Assembly: GCF_000177635.2 (NCBI RefSeq)
Contig: NC_014836.1
Location: 1,810,001 to 1,874,000, forward strand
Reading direction: 5' to 3'
From: Desulfurispirillum indicum S5
GTDB lineage: Bacteria; Chrysiogenota; Chrysiogenetes; Chrysiogenales; Chrysiogenaceae
Length of the DNA: 64,000 nt
A program made the translations under genes and the position numbers. This document shows, piece after piece, positions 9,192 to 18,606 of this stretch. The notes below the pieces were generated by a model. It was given only the letters and a program-made list of their open reading frames with translations, did no database searches and was not told where the DNA came from. The stretch's first letter is position 1; each line of letters opens with the position of its first letter.

Positions 9192-10070
9192 TCAGGGCAG
9201 ACCGATAGCCGCCAGGGAAAGGTGAGCCGGCTCGGTCAGGTACTGGGAGACCAGCCCGCGACACAGACGGTTGTTCAGTTCGTGGCCAGACTTCATGGCC
9301 ACCACCTTCCCGCGCAGTCTCACACCACACAGGGCCAGGTCGCCAACACAGTCCAGAATCTTGTGGCGCACAAACTCATCCTTGTAGCGCAGACCATGGG
9401 GATTCATGACCTTGTAGTCGTCTATCACCACCGCATTGTCGAGACTGCCGCCTTTGGCCAGGCCAATGGAGCGCAGGTAATCCACATCCTTCTTGAAGGT
9501 GAAGGTTCGCGAGCGGGAGATTTCGCGCTCGAAAATCTCCTGGTTGATGGCGTAGCTGGCGCGCTGAGACGTCAGCAGTTTATGGTCAAACTCAATGGTA
9601 AAGTCGATCTCGTACTCCGAAGCGGGAAGGATCTTGATAAAGCGATCGCCATCCACAATGGAAAAAGGGCGATTGATGACGATCTCCCGACGGGAGCTGT
9701 CCTGTTTCACAATACCGGCTTCCTTGATCAGCAGGATGAAAGAAGCCGAAGAGCCGTCAAGGACGGGGACTTCGGGGCCGTCAATATCGACACGGGCATT
9801 GTCGATGCCCAGTGCGTACAGGGCAGCCATCAGGTGCTCCACCGTGCTGACCGTCACATTGTCACGTCCGAGGGTCGTCGCGAGCTGGGTATTGACAACA
9901 TACTCACAGGCGGCGGGAATAACCACAGGGGGCGCCATGTCTGTGCGCACAAAATATATGCCGGTATTCTCCTTTTCCGGGTAGATCGTCATACGGACCT
10001 GTGCACCGCTGTGCAGGCCTATTCCGTAAATGGATACCGGGCTGAAGAGAGTCTGTTGCTGTGTCTTCAT
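9192..10070 (-). CDS. lpxC: UDP-3-O-acyl-N-acetylglucosamine deacetylase
   Basis: A 292-residue protein read from the ATG at 10070, which has a GGAG site upstream and starts like known LpxC proteins; a longer in-frame start at 10121 is unlikely. LpxC catalyses the committed, zinc-dependent deacetylation in lipid A synthesis, in the cytoplasm. Zinc ligands are visible as H79 (TVEHL), H236 and D240 (RHKILDCVGD), and H263 (SGHE) is the catalytic His. GIGLHSG near residue 17 and the LDGSS motif near 104 are also typical. Its presence shows the organism makes lipopolysaccharide. It stands alone, convergent with the RND operon. Confidence 0.97.
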   Translation of the reverse strand: MKTQQQTLFSPVSIYGIGLHSGAQVRMTIYPEKENTGIYFVRTDMAPPVVIPAACEYVVNTQLATTLGRDNVTVSTVEHLMAALYALGIDNARVDIDGPEVPVLDGSSASFILLIKEAGIVKQDSSRREIVINRPFSIVDGDRFIKILPASEYEIDFTIEFDHKLLTSQRASYAINQEIFEREISRSRTFTFKKDVDYLRSIGLAKGGSLDNAVVIDDYKVMNPHGLRYKDEFVRHKILDCVGDLALCGVRLRGKVVAMKSGHELNNRLCRGLVSQYLTEPAHLSLAAIGLP

Positions 10071-10280
10071 CGCTACTGTTACTCCAGGTATGCTTTGCGC
10101 GTTCAGGGTACGGCTTCTCAATCACCCCTAAGACTTTGCAATATTCTTGCCCAAAAGAGAAAACCTGCATAAGCAGCAGGTTACACCCAATAAACACGAC
10201 AGAGCCAAGGCTTCTGTAGGCATTTGACTACAGGTAATCGTGGTGTAGCCGCAACACAAAGTCACAGCGCGAAGCGCCAG

Positions 10281-11099
10281 TCACGAAAGTCGAATTTTCA
10301 CCCAGATGGGGCAATGATCCGACGGTTTTTCCAGAGCGCGAATCTCGTAATCGATGCCACCATCGAGGAGTTTTTCTTCAAGGGGAGTGGTAACCAGCAT
10401 GTGATCGATGCGCAGCCCCCGCTTGGGTTCGCGCTCAAACCCACGGCTGCGGTAGTCAAACCAGCTGAGCTCCTGCATGTCGGGAAAGAGCAGCCGATGT
10501 GCGTCGCGCAATCCCCAGTCGGTTAAGCTCTGGTACCACAGGCGCTCTTCGGGGAGGAAGCAGCACTTCCCGCTGCGCAGCCAGCGGCGCGCGTTGTCTT
10601 CGCCAATACCCACATCGGAATCGGTCGGAGCTATGTTCATATCCCCCATCAGCAGCAGCTGCTGCGCTGGCTGATGGCACTGCTGCAGATAAGCAGTAAG
10701 GTCCGCATAGAACTTCTCCTTGGCGGGAAACTTCTGGGGGTGGTCGCGACTCTCCCCCTGGGGAAAGTACCCATTGAGCACGGTGATGCGACTGCCATCG
10801 GAAAGGGCATAATCAGCGCCGATAAAGCGGCGTTGGACATCGGGGCCATCGCCGGGAAAGGACTTGCGCACACTGTTAGGCTGTGCGCGTGAAAGCAGGG
10901 CCACGCCATAGTGCCCTGGCTGCCCGTGAAATTCACTGCAATAGCCAAGTTCCCTGATGGCGTCCACAGGAAAGAGCTCATCGCTGACCTTGGTCTCCTG
11001 CAGGCCGATGACATCTGGCTGATACTTCTGGATAATGGCTTCGAGCTGGTGGAAGTGGGCGCGGATTCCATTGATATTGAAACAGATAAAGGTTTGCAT
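10281..11099 (-). CDS. xth: Exodeoxyribonuclease III (AP endonuclease)
   Basis: A 272-residue protein with the full exonuclease/endonuclease/phosphatase fold. Landmarks are NINGIRA near residue 8, the metal ligand Glu in LQETKV near 34, GHYGVALLSR, LMGDMNIAPTDSDVG (about 150-164), RIDHMLVTTPL (about 231) and the terminal SDHCPIWVKI. Exonuclease III cleaves abasic sites and removes 3' blocking groups in base-excision repair. The gene is monocistronic: a strong terminator lies upstream in the same direction, and lpxC starts about 210 bases downstream. Confidence 0.96.
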   Translation of the reverse strand: MQTFICFNINGIRAHFHQLEAIIQKYQPDVIGLQETKVSDELFPVDAIRELGYCSEFHGQPGHYGVALLSRAQPNSVRKSFPGDGPDVQRRFIGADYALSDGSRITVLNGYFPQGESRDHPQKFPAKEKFYADLTAYLQQCHQPAQQLLLMGDMNIAPTDSDVGIGEDNARRWLRSGKCCFLPEERLWYQSLTDWGLRDAHRLLFPDMQELSWFDYRSRGFEREPKRGLRIDHMLVTTPLEEKLLDGGIDYEIRALEKPSDHCPIWVKIRLS

Positions 11100-11109
11100 G
11101 ATTCACCAT

Positions 11110-11160
11110 AAAAAAAAATACGCAGGACGGGGCGGGGTGCCTGAGCCAATCGTCCTGCGT
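11110..11160 (-). terminator. Rho-independent terminator of the SprA-related gene
   Basis: Read on the minus strand, ACGCAGGACG and CGTCCTGCGT (11151-11160 and 11120-11129) form a 10-bp stem followed by TA and a run of T bases (11110-11118). It ends the gene at 11174-11719 and sits just before xth. Confidence 0.85.
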
Positions 11161-11173
11161 TAAGGTAAAAGAA

Positions 11174-11719
11174 TCACGCCAGAATATCAATGTGAAAACC
11201 GGAGAAAGCGCCCGCCGGCGCGTCGGTTTCCCTTTCCCTCTCCCGCTCAAGGCGCACAAGCTCCTGACGTGCTTCACGCTCGGCAGCGGAGGCCTGCGCA
11301 GCCACCTTCACATCCTGGGGAGATGGTTCCGCCGGGGCCAGAGCAGCCCGTCGCACCACCTCCATCTTGAGGATAGTGGCCTCTGGATCTCCCGCGACCG
11401 GCGACGTGTCAATGGACACCTCACCACCCACCGCATAGCGCTGTCCATCGGAGCCAACCACAAAGTCATAGCTGATGCCACTGGTAACATAGGGGCCACC
11501 CACGGCCGCGTGAGCCTGCTCGTGGGCCCGGACTTCCTGGTCCCGCTTTCTGAGCTCCTGAACCTGGCGCTCTTCACGGGTATCCAGCTCGTCCGGCTGC
11601 TGTTGTCTGCGGCTCTGCGCCTCAACCTGGCCATGGCCTTTGTGAAGCTCTGAGCCCTGGGAACGAGAGAAGGAGGAAGACACCATCCACGGGTCTGTAC
11701 CGATGCTGGATATTTCCAT
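11174..11719 (-). CDS. SprA-related putative metalloprotease (HExxH)
   Basis: A 181-residue protein from the ATG at 11719, preceded by CAGGAGGAGG. Residues about 20-65 are polar and charged (Gln, Arg, Glu), likely disordered or coiled. The core holds HEQAH at residues 66-70, an HExxH zinc motif. It is followed by a [13 protein letters not shown] segment and [10 protein letters not shown] with a glutamate that could complete the site. This matches the SprA-related/catalase-like family often annotated as putative metalloprotease. The C-terminus is Arg/Glu rich. Function is not established. No secretion signal is visible. Confidence 0.8.
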   Translation of the reverse strand: MEISSIGTDPWMVSSSFSRSQGSELHKGHGQVEAQSRRQQQPDELDTREERQVQELRKRDQEVRAHEQAHAAVGGPYVTSGISYDFVVGSDGQRYAVGGEVSIDTSPVAGDPEATILKMEVVRRAALAPAEPSPQDVKVAAQASAAEREARQELVRLERERERETDAPAGAFSGFHIDILA

Positions 11720-11908
11720 AATCGCCTCCTCCTGGCAACAGGCACCACAGCCGTCCCCTTTTCCCTTCGGCAGGGTGCCGGGCAAACTTGAGAGGCTCGC
11801 CTGACCCCCTGACACACCCGTGGAAACTTCCAACACTTTTCCCTTTTCTTTCCCGTCCGGGAAGGCCAATATGGCAGAAAAATCAGCACCTTTTCCCAGG
11901 AGGACACC

Positions 11909-12676
11909 ATGAATCCCGTTGCACTGGTTACCGGGGCCGCCCAGTCCATCGGCCGGGTCATTGTCGAACACCTCTGCCGTGAAGGCTGGCACGTGGCAGC
12001 TCTGGACGCAGATTCTCCGGCCATAGAGTCGGCCCGCCACACATGGTCAGCGGGCAATGACAGCATCCACTGGATCTGCGCTGATGTCTCCAGAGAGGCG
12101 GAAGTGTCGCAGGCTATTGAGGAGGTGCGTGAACGCTGGCAGCGCCTTGATGGCGTCGTCAATAATGCTGCCATCAGCAGCGCGCACTCCGGGCCACCGG
12201 AGACACTGTCCCTGGAACAGTGGCGACGTGTGCTTGAGGTCAACCTCACGGGAACCTTTCTGGTCAGCCGATGTGCGCTGCCCCTGTTGCGAAGTTCCAG
12301 GGGAGCCGTAGTCAACATTGCCTCTACACGGGCCCTGCAGTCAGAACCCTTCAGCGAAGCCTATGCCGCCAGTAAAGGCGGTGTCCTGAGCCTTACCCAC
12401 GCGCTGGCGGCTTCAACGGCAGGAGAAGTTCGCGTCAACGCCATCAGCCCCGGCTGGATAGATACCGGCCCCTGGCTCCCGGCGGAGCGCCGGCAGCCCC
12501 TGTGGGAAAACCCGTCCGACCACCAGTGGCACTGGTCGGGGAGAATCGGCTTGCCACAGGATATCGCATCCATGACAGCCTATCTCCTGTCATCCGCAGC
12601 CCAGTTCATTACTGGACAGAACTTCACCATAGACGGCGGCGTTTCGCGCAGGATGACCTATCCTCCGAGCCCCTGA
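11909..12676 (+). CDS. SDR family NAD(P)-dependent oxidoreductase
   Basis: A 255-residue short-chain dehydrogenase of classical length. TGAAQSIG at residues 8-15 is the cofactor-binding glycine motif, NNAA at 85-88 is the structural motif, S139 is the catalytic serine, and Y152/K156 (YAASK) form the YxxxK active site. The end [17 protein letters not shown] is the usual SDR C-terminus. Cofactor preference and substrate are not clear. The ATG follows a CAGGAGG site. It appears to be a single-gene unit diverging from the SprA-related gene. Confidence 0.93.
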   Translation: MNPVALVTGAAQSIGRVIVEHLCREGWHVAALDADSPAIESARHTWSAGNDSIHWICADVSREAEVSQAIEEVRERWQRLDGVVNNAAISSAHSGPPETLSLEQWRRVLEVNLTGTFLVSRCALPLLRSSRGAVVNIASTRALQSEPFSEAYAASKGGVLSLTHALAASTAGEVRVNAISPGWIDTGPWLPAERRQPLWENPSDHQWHWSGRIGLPQDIASMTAYLLSSAAQFITGQNFTIDGGVSRRMTYPPSP

Positions 12677-12691
12677 AGCACAAACGTGCTT
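12676..12691 (+). terminator. Short possible terminator after the SDR gene
   Basis: A 6-bp stem AAGCAC/GTGCTT with a four-base loop overlaps the stop codon and is followed by only a few T bases. It is weak. The rest of the gap to 12949 shows nothing recognisable. Confidence 0.3.
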
Positions 12692-12949
12692 TCTCCATGA
12701 GACACGCAGTCACGATTTCCAGAGAAGCACGGATAAAACGGCTGCAGTGGACTTCACCCAGGAGAACCCTTCCGGACTTTCATTCGCTGCTGACAGCCAT
12801 CAGGGTGAAAGCAGTTTCACGCTCTCACTGTTTTGGCAGGAAAATATGCGCTTCAGGATATTGCGCCACAGGGAGGATGAGGCTACAGTGACCTGCGAAG
12901 GCAGAGTCACCATCTGACCTTCCGGTACGAGATCAGCCAAGGAGGCACC

Positions 12950-13609
12950 ATGAAACCTTCACGAGCATACCCCATCGCCATGGTGGTTTTCTTCACTCTT
13001 TTTCTGAGCGCCTGCGGAACCAAACTTCCGCTCGGCATGGATGAGGCCGAATGGAATACCCTGTCATCACAGCAGCGCCTGGACGCGCGGGCAAAGCAGG
13101 CAGAACTTGACCAGGCCAGGGAGCAGCGGCGCACGGCGGAAGCCCAGCAGCAGGCAGCACAAACCCGGCTGCGGGAACTGGAAGCTGCCCGTCAGCTGGC
13201 CGAACTCGAAAAATTCCGCTGCGAAGCCCGCTACGGAGATCGGGTACAGTGTGTCCTCCATGAGGCGCAGATATACCGTTCCCGCCAATGGCAGTCGGTA
13301 CAGCCCATTGCCCTTGACGTCGTGCGCGGCACTGAGGTTGAAGCAGCGGTCCACCAGCAATCCGAACGCTCCCTTCGCACCATCGACTCCGTCTTCGGCA
13401 CTTTTGACGGTCAGACATTCACCATCTGCCGCGACAGCGGCTCCCGCTCCCTGTCACAGCACAACTGCATCCGACTCGTCGGTACCTTTGAGGACTTCCG
13501 GCGCGGAATCAACCGACCTGTGGAAGCTCCGGAGTTCTTACGGGGAAAACTGCGCTGCTCCCTGGCTCCTGCTGAGGGAATGCCAAGCGAAATCATCATA
13601 AGGCGGTGA
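12950..13609 (+). CDS. Lipoprotein with coiled-coil segment, function unknown
   Basis: A 219-residue protein. The N-terminus has a positively charged start, a hydrophobic stretch and the lipobox LSAC, so Cys at about residue 22 is the predicted lipid-attachment site. Residues about 40-85 are rich in Gln, Glu, Arg and Ala and predicted to form a coiled coil. The remainder is a small domain with several cysteines (FRCEARYG, VQCVLHEA, FTICRDS, LRCSLAP) that I do not recognise. An AAGGAGG site precedes the ATG. The next lipoprotein gene starts 4 bases later, so the two form an operon. Confidence 0.8.
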   Translation: MKPSRAYPIAMVVFFTLFLSACGTKLPLGMDEAEWNTLSSQQRLDARAKQAELDQAREQRRTAEAQQQAAQTRLRELEAARQLAELEKFRCEARYGDRVQCVLHEAQIYRSRQWQSVQPIALDVVRGTEVEAAVHQQSERSLRTIDSVFGTFDGQTFTICRDSGSRSLSQHNCIRLVGTFEDFRRGINRPVEAPEFLRGKLRCSLAPAEGMPSEIIIRR

Positions 13610-13613
13610 TCCT

Positions 13614-14597
13614 ATGCGTCACAAGATTCTGCGGTTCGTCCCTATACTCATGGCCATTTCCGCGCTTGCCTTCGGCTGCTCGGCACCCCGCGTCATCGAA
13701 CCCCCCGAAGTACAGGAAGTGCAGCCAGAACCTCCCGTCCATGAGCTGGTTTTCATGCGCTGCGGTACCCTTGACATCCTGATTGAGCCTGTTTCAGCGC
13801 ACCGGCTGATCCTGAGCACCAGTACCCTCACCCTGGAAATGACAGCGGTGCCAAGCGCCTCCGGCGCGAAATACGAGGCTGCCGATGATGGTTTCTCTTC
13901 CTTCTGGAGCAAGGGAGAGACGGCCACGCTGGTGCTGCGCAACCAGGTGTACCCGGAATGCCGCACCACCGAACCCATACACCTGCCCTACCGGGCAACC
14001 GGAAACGAACCCGGCTGGCGCCTGGACATAACCGAGCATCAGCTCATCCTCTCATACCACTACGGGGCTGGCCGCCTGAGCGCGCCAAAACCACCCGCCC
14101 AGGTGCAGCGTGGCGCCAAAGTGCGTTACGAGGTCACGGAAAAGCCGCATTCCCTGCGCGTTGACATAGAACCACAGATCTGCGTCGACACCATGACGGG
14201 CATGCCCTCTCCCCACAGGGTATCGCTGTATCTCGACGGGGAAGAACTGCAGGGATGCGGTGGCGATCCGCACCATCTCCTGCAGGACAGACAGTGGCGT
14301 GTTCGGGAAATTGGAGGCGAAAGCGTGCCTGAGAATCTCCAGGTGACCCTTGCCTTCGGACCTGAGCGCAGACTGCAGGGCAGGGCTCCCTGCAACCGCT
14401 TTGCCGGCACCTACCATCTCAGTGCCGAGGGCCTGCTGATCCAGCAGGTCGCCGCGACAAAGGTCGCCTGTCCACCAGCCACCATGCAGCTGGAGCAGCT
14501 CTTCTTCTCTTTGCTGGAAGGAGTCTCCCGCTTTGAAATGGGCAGGGACGCACGGTTGACACTGCACTCCGCCCAGGGGAGCATCATAGCCGACTAA
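13614..14597 (+). CDS. Multi-domain lipoprotein: MliC-like, COG3650-like and META/HslJ-like domains
   Basis: A 327-residue protein with a signal peptide ending in the lipobox ALAFGC. About residues 45-115 resemble MliC, the lysozyme-inhibitor fold (FMRCGTLDI, then FSSFWSKGETATLVL). About residues 120-220 begin TGNEPGWRLDI, the hallmark of the COG3650 family. About residues 225-325 are a META/HslJ domain (LLQDRQWRVREIGGESV, NRFAGTYHL). Such modules occur in envelope-stress lipoproteins. It is probably anchored in the outer membrane and may resist host or competitor lysozymes; that is inferred. It is co-transcribed with the preceding lipoprotein. Confidence 0.78.
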   Translation: MRHKILRFVPILMAISALAFGCSAPRVIEPPEVQEVQPEPPVHELVFMRCGTLDILIEPVSAHRLILSTSTLTLEMTAVPSASGAKYEAADDGFSSFWSKGETATLVLRNQVYPECRTTEPIHLPYRATGNEPGWRLDITEHQLILSYHYGAGRLSAPKPPAQVQRGAKVRYEVTEKPHSLRVDIEPQICVDTMTGMPSPHRVSLYLDGEELQGCGGDPHHLLQDRQWRVREIGGESVPENLQVTLAFGPERRLQGRAPCNRFAGTYHLSAEGLLIQQVAATKVACPPATMQLEQLFFSLLEGVSRFEMGRDARLTLHSAQGSIIAD

Positions 14598-14625
14598 CCG
14601 GTACGGTCTCTCACAAACCGTGTTT

Positions 14626-16221
14626 TCAGGAGCCAGTTCCCCACACCTGCACGTGTTTCAGGGTAAAATGGAAGCAGGCTCCCTGATCGCTGTTCTCAAC
14701 ACCCATATCACCACTGTACCGGTCTTCAACAATCCGCCGGCACAGATACAATCCCATCCCTTTATGGCGGGACTTGAAAGCAGTGGTGACATACGGCTCA
14801 AATATGCGGGGCAGCAGTTCGTTGTCTATACCCCCAGCGTTATCAGCCACGCTGACGCTCAGGTTGCCGGAAGCAGGGTCGAGCTCGGCCCGCACCAGCA
14901 CATGCACCTCACTCAAACCACGCTGCTGCATGGCATCCAGAATATTTCTGAAGAGGACGATGAAGATTTCCACCACATCCTTGCGGTACACATTGACATG
15001 CAGGTCGGGATCAATGTGACAACGCAGCTCCGGCAACGGCGCGCGCCCTGAAGAGGCCAGCTTGAATGCCTGCTCACACAGGGAGCGCAGTCCATAGTCC
15101 TCCCGTGAGCTTTGCTGCGATCCATAGAAGTCCGTAAACTGGGTAATGGTCTCGGAAAGACGGAATATCTCCGCAAGAGCCTGTTCAATGCGCTCTGACA
15201 TGACTTCCTTCGTCAGTAAACCCATCTGCTCCAGCTCTTCCAGCTCCTGCATGCACATTGCCGCCACATTCAACGGCTGCCGCCAGTGGTGCGCCAGGTC
15301 AACCAGCAGGCGATTCATGGCCTGCTGACGGTTCTGATCGGCAATGACCTGCTCCTGCTGACGAGTCGTCTGGACCGCCTCACTGATGATGCTGGCCTGT
15401 CGCTCCAGCGTGTCATGGAGTTTCTCGCGCTGTTCATGGTTGCGCTCAATCCAGCGCACCAGCATCTGAAAGGCAACGAAAAGCCCCACAAGGCCAACCA
15501 GAAATATGAGCCCATGGGTCAGGATCAGGTAGGTAATGGTATTGCTTTCCAGCGCATAGTAAGGCGCCAGCGGCACCGAGATACTGACGCCACCGCGCAC
15601 CTGACCAACAACATAACCCTGATGCGCGTGACACTTCAGGCACCCCTCCACCGTCATCATGGGCCGCATCAGGCGAAAATACGCCTCGCCTTCAATGGTG
15701 CTGAATTCAAAAGACTCCCGCGAGCCTGCTTCAAAGCTCAGCAACGCACTGCGCTCCCACTCATCGGGAGTGTTGGAAGGCCGCAGGGGATCAAGACTGG
15801 TGATGCGCCCTTTGATGCCATAGAGCTCGCTGAACTCATCGACAACCTGGCGCAGCATATAGGCCGGATTCATCAGGGTAAGGGGCTGACCGGATGGCGT
15901 TGCGATGTCCCTCTCGGGAATATGGTACAGATAGGGATTCGGTGGCGTGCGTTCATTGGAGGGAACATAGATACCGCCATGCTCCGTGGCCCAGGCGCGA
16001 AACGCCTGATCCTTATTGAAGTTGGCAATGGCGGTATTTTTCACCAGTTTATGGGTAATGGAGCGCATGTGGTGGAGGTTCCAGGCCAGGGAACTGGAGA
16101 TAAGCACAAGCCACACCAGCAGACCCGACAAGGCGATGCGGCGCACCAGCGCCATATCCTGGGTGAGCGTGCGCCTGTCGTTTTCTGTCCGGGATCCATT
16201 GCGCTCACCGCTCATAAACAC
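14626..16221 (-). CDS. Membrane histidine kinase with Tll0287-like (DUF3365) sensor and CxxCH motif
   Basis: A 531-residue protein starting at GTG 16221 (GGAG at good spacing) or ATG 16215. There are two membrane segments (about residues 30-48 and 228-255). The periplasmic region matches the DUF3365/Tll0287-like domain and contains CLKCH at residues 194-198, a c-type heme attachment motif, so redox or gas sensing is plausible. The cytoplasmic part has a phosphoacceptor region LAHHWRQPLN (H311/H312) and a HATPase_c domain with ADNAGGI and GMGLYLCRRI. No response regulator is adjacent. Confidence 0.87.
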   Translation of the reverse strand: MFMSGERNGSRTENDRRTLTQDMALVRRIALSGLLVWLVLISSSLAWNLHHMRSITHKLVKNTAIANFNKDQAFRAWATEHGGIYVPSNERTPPNPYLYHIPERDIATPSGQPLTLMNPAYMLRQVVDEFSELYGIKGRITSLDPLRPSNTPDEWERSALLSFEAGSRESFEFSTIEGEAYFRLMRPMMTVEGCLKCHAHQGYVVGQVRGGVSISVPLAPYYALESNTITYLILTHGLIFLVGLVGLFVAFQMLVRWIERNHEQREKLHDTLERQASIISEAVQTTRQQEQVIADQNRQQAMNRLLVDLAHHWRQPLNVAAMCMQELEELEQMGLLTKEVMSERIEQALAEIFRLSETITQFTDFYGSQQSSREDYGLRSLCEQAFKLASSGRAPLPELRCHIDPDLHVNVYRKDVVEIFIVLFRNILDAMQQRGLSEVHVLVRAELDPASGNLSVSVADNAGGIDNELLPRIFEPYVTTAFKSRHKGMGLYLCRRIVEDRYSGDMGVENSDQGACFHFTLKHVQVWGTGS

Positions 16222-16491
16222 ACCCGCACTCCGTGGGATAGAGCAGGCTGCTGATTGTTTTGCGGCATTTCAGCGGGCTGATAGAGAACATCATGCGCAA
16301 ACCACACCTCCTCCCTGCCGGCAACTGGGGAAGCGCAGGAAGGGATCAGATCAAACAGTAGAGACCACTTCAAATTTCTTACCACTGCAGCTTAACAGCT
16401 CGTGAGCCATACTTCAAATCAACAGTGCATCGCAACCGGGAACAGCCATATGGAAGACCAAACTGACAGGCGTTCATGGCCCGCGAAGAAC

Positions 16492-16935
16492 TCAGTCGGT
16501 CTCCCCCTGTCTGACCAGCGCCACCAGTACATTCAGGTTCGTAATATACTGCTTCAGTTTCTCTTCGCTTTCCGGATTGAAGATGTTTCCGATAATTTTG
16601 CGATACGACTTCTCCAGCCTGGCATATTCCGTCTGACCCTTCTCCGTGAGGGCAACATACTGGGCCCGTGAGTCTTTCGCGTCCTGGGTACGACTCACCA
16701 GTCCCGCCCGCTCCAGCCGATTGACGACACCCGTCAGGGTCCCTTTGGTGATCAGGGTGATCTCACTGACATCCTTGTGCTTCATGGGGCCTTTTTCATC
16801 AAGGGCCTTGAGGACCTTGTACTGCGAAGGGGTCACGCCCAGTTTGCTGGTTCTTGAGTCCACGGCGTGCTTGTACGCCTTTTCAAATTCAGTAATCTTC
16901 ATTATCAGCTTGTTAATGGTATCTCGTTTTGACAT
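16492..16935 (-). CDS. MarR family transcriptional regulator
   Basis: A 147-residue protein with a winged helix-turn-helix: LTPSQYKVL-like GVTPSQYKVLKAL, then MKHKDVSEITLITKGTLTGVVNRLERAGLV (recognition helix and wing, about residues 57-85) and AKDSRAQYVALTEKG. This is the standard MarR length and layout. A GGGAGAAG site precedes the ATG. MarR proteins usually repress their own or nearby genes in response to small ligands. No clear target is adjacent. The gap 16222-16491 on its downstream side holds nothing I recognise. Confidence 0.93.
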   Translation of the reverse strand: MSKRDTINKLIMKITEFEKAYKHAVDSRTSKLGVTPSQYKVLKALDEKGPMKHKDVSEITLITKGTLTGVVNRLERAGLVSRTQDAKDSRAQYVALTEKGQTEYARLEKSYRKIIGNIFNPESEEKLKQYITNLNVLVALVRQGETD

Positions 16936-17088
16936 GGTACTTCTCCCTGTAAATAGTGCTCACTTCATCCTCGGGGAAAATCCTCCCCATGACTGCCATG
17001 CAGCCTGATCATAAGAGAAGTTACCATGCCAATGTCACCCGAAAGTCACAGGAGGAGAATTAATTGTGAATCTTCGCGCTTTGACATT

Positions 17089-18507
17089 TCAGGGTTCAGT
17101 TGCTGTGTTTTCCAGCAGCAACTCCATTTCGTTCAGGTGTCGCACCAGTATGGAGTAGTAGTTGCGAATGCGCTCCACATAGATTACGGGCTCGCTGCCC
17201 CTGGCGCGACCAAAGGAGAGGTTTTCGTAGTACTGGGGATGAGAGAGTTTCGGCAGCACGTCCCTGAGCCCGGCCCAGGTGTCAGGATCGTACCCCAGCT
17301 CACCGGCCAGGGTTCGGGCATCATAGACATGCCCCATGCCAACATTATACGCCGCCATGGCTATCCAGGTTCGGTCAGGTTCACGGATACTTTCGGGCAG
17401 GCGGCTGCGCAGGCTGGCCACATAACGGGCACCGCCGTCAATGCTCTGGGCCGCATTCAGACGGCTGGATATTCCCAGGTCGCTGGCCGTACGCAGGGTC
17501 AGCATCATTATTCCCCGCACCCCGGTGGGGCTGCGGGCAGCCGGATTCCAGTGGGATTCCTGATACGCCTGGGCGGCCAGCAGGCGCCAGTCAATGCCAT
17601 AGGCCTCACCGGCGCGCTCAAACATGGCGCGAAAGCGTGGCAGCCGTTCTTCTATACTGTGAAGGAAACGCCGCGTGTCGACGTAATCAAAATTTTCCAC
17701 AGGAGCATAGTGCCGCGCAATAATTGCCTGCAGGCGCGAAGAGAGCACCATTTCTCCGTGCCAGGCGGACAGGGCTTCCACCAGATCACCGGAGCCACGG
17801 GGCAGCAGCCAGACCCGGTCAAAGGCCAGGGGCAGGGTGAACTCCACAGTCAGCTCCGGAAAAAAGCGGCGATTCATGGCCACCACATGGGACTGGGCAA
17901 TAGTGCAGTCGGCTTCCTGCTCCCAGATCCGCCGCAAGTGGACTTCTTCGCTGGAAAACGGTTCAATGGTCCAGCGCGGAGTCGGCACATGGGACTTGCG
18001 CAGTTCGCCGAGGAGAAACTTATAGGAGGTGTGGCTGCTGAGCAGCAAGGACGTGCCCAGCAAGTCTTCATGAGACATGGCCCTCGTGCCGCCACGGCGG
18101 CAGACGACCTGCTTGTGCACTTCATAGAAGGGGGGGCTGAAGTCAAAGCGACCTTCCCAGCGTGGGGTACGGGTAAAACCCGCTGCGGCCAGGTGGGCCT
18201 CCCCGGCCTCAAGGGCCGCGACAATCTCGTCCACAGAGCCTCGCTGATCAAAGCGCACCGGTATACCGAGAAAGCTGGCGAACTCACGGGCCAGGTCGTA
18301 TTCAATGAGATCGGGTTCCTCAAAGGCGTACTGAACCACGGGCTGCAGGGTCAGAATCACCAGCTCGCCCTGTTCCCTGATCAGCTCAAGCTGGCTGGGC
18401 CCCTGGCTGAGCCATTCCGTAAAGCGGATGACGCCGCCAGCGAACAGAAGTGTTATCAGAAGGGCAAACAGGAGAAGCTCATTACGGATGGAGCCAGGCG
18501 CAGTCAT
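17089..18507 (-). CDS. mltF: Membrane-bound lytic murein transglycosylase F
   Basis: A 472-residue protein with one N-terminal membrane anchor (about residues 10-27). A solute-binding-protein family 3 domain (about residues 40-265, including FSPPFYEVHKQVVCR) is followed by a SLT domain (about 290-430). The catalytic Glu lies in AAQAYQESHWNP, and GVRGIMMLTLRTA and AMAAYNVGMGHV are the other SLT motifs. The family cleaves peptidoglycan glycan strands to 1,6-anhydro products. The MltF architecture (regulatory SBP domain plus SLT) is clear. A GAGGGA site precedes the ATG. Confidence 0.93.
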   Translation of the reverse strand: MTAPGSIRNELLLFALLITLLFAGGVIRFTEWLSQGPSQLELIREQGELVILTLQPVVQYAFEEPDLIEYDLAREFASFLGIPVRFDQRGSVDEIVAALEAGEAHLAAAGFTRTPRWEGRFDFSPPFYEVHKQVVCRRGGTRAMSHEDLLGTSLLLSSHTSYKFLLGELRKSHVPTPRWTIEPFSSEEVHLRRIWEQEADCTIAQSHVVAMNRRFFPELTVEFTLPLAFDRVWLLPRGSGDLVEALSAWHGEMVLSSRLQAIIARHYAPVENFDYVDTRRFLHSIEERLPRFRAMFERAGEAYGIDWRLLAAQAYQESHWNPAARSPTGVRGIMMLTLRTASDLGISSRLNAAQSIDGGARYVASLRSRLPESIREPDRTWIAMAAYNVGMGHVYDARTLAGELGYDPDTWAGLRDVLPKLSHPQYYENLSFGRARGSEPVIYVERIRNYYSILVRHLNEMELLLENTATEP

Positions 18508-18606
18508 GGGAATCCCTCTTTTGTCACGTTCTGGCCATCTTACATTTCACCGTGACCATCGTCCACCGTGAATACACCCAGATGCCACAGACTCTCTGAA
18601 AAGGGC

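Noticed and set aside
9186-10172. Long open frame on the plus strand opposite lpxC
   Set aside because: It is antisense to a gene with all LpxC active-site residues and shows no family motif of its own.
17055-17160. Small plus-strand ORF behind AGGAGGAG antisense to the mltF end
   Set aside because: About 30 codons, antisense to conserved coding sequence, no similarity; the ribosome-like sequence is probably chance.
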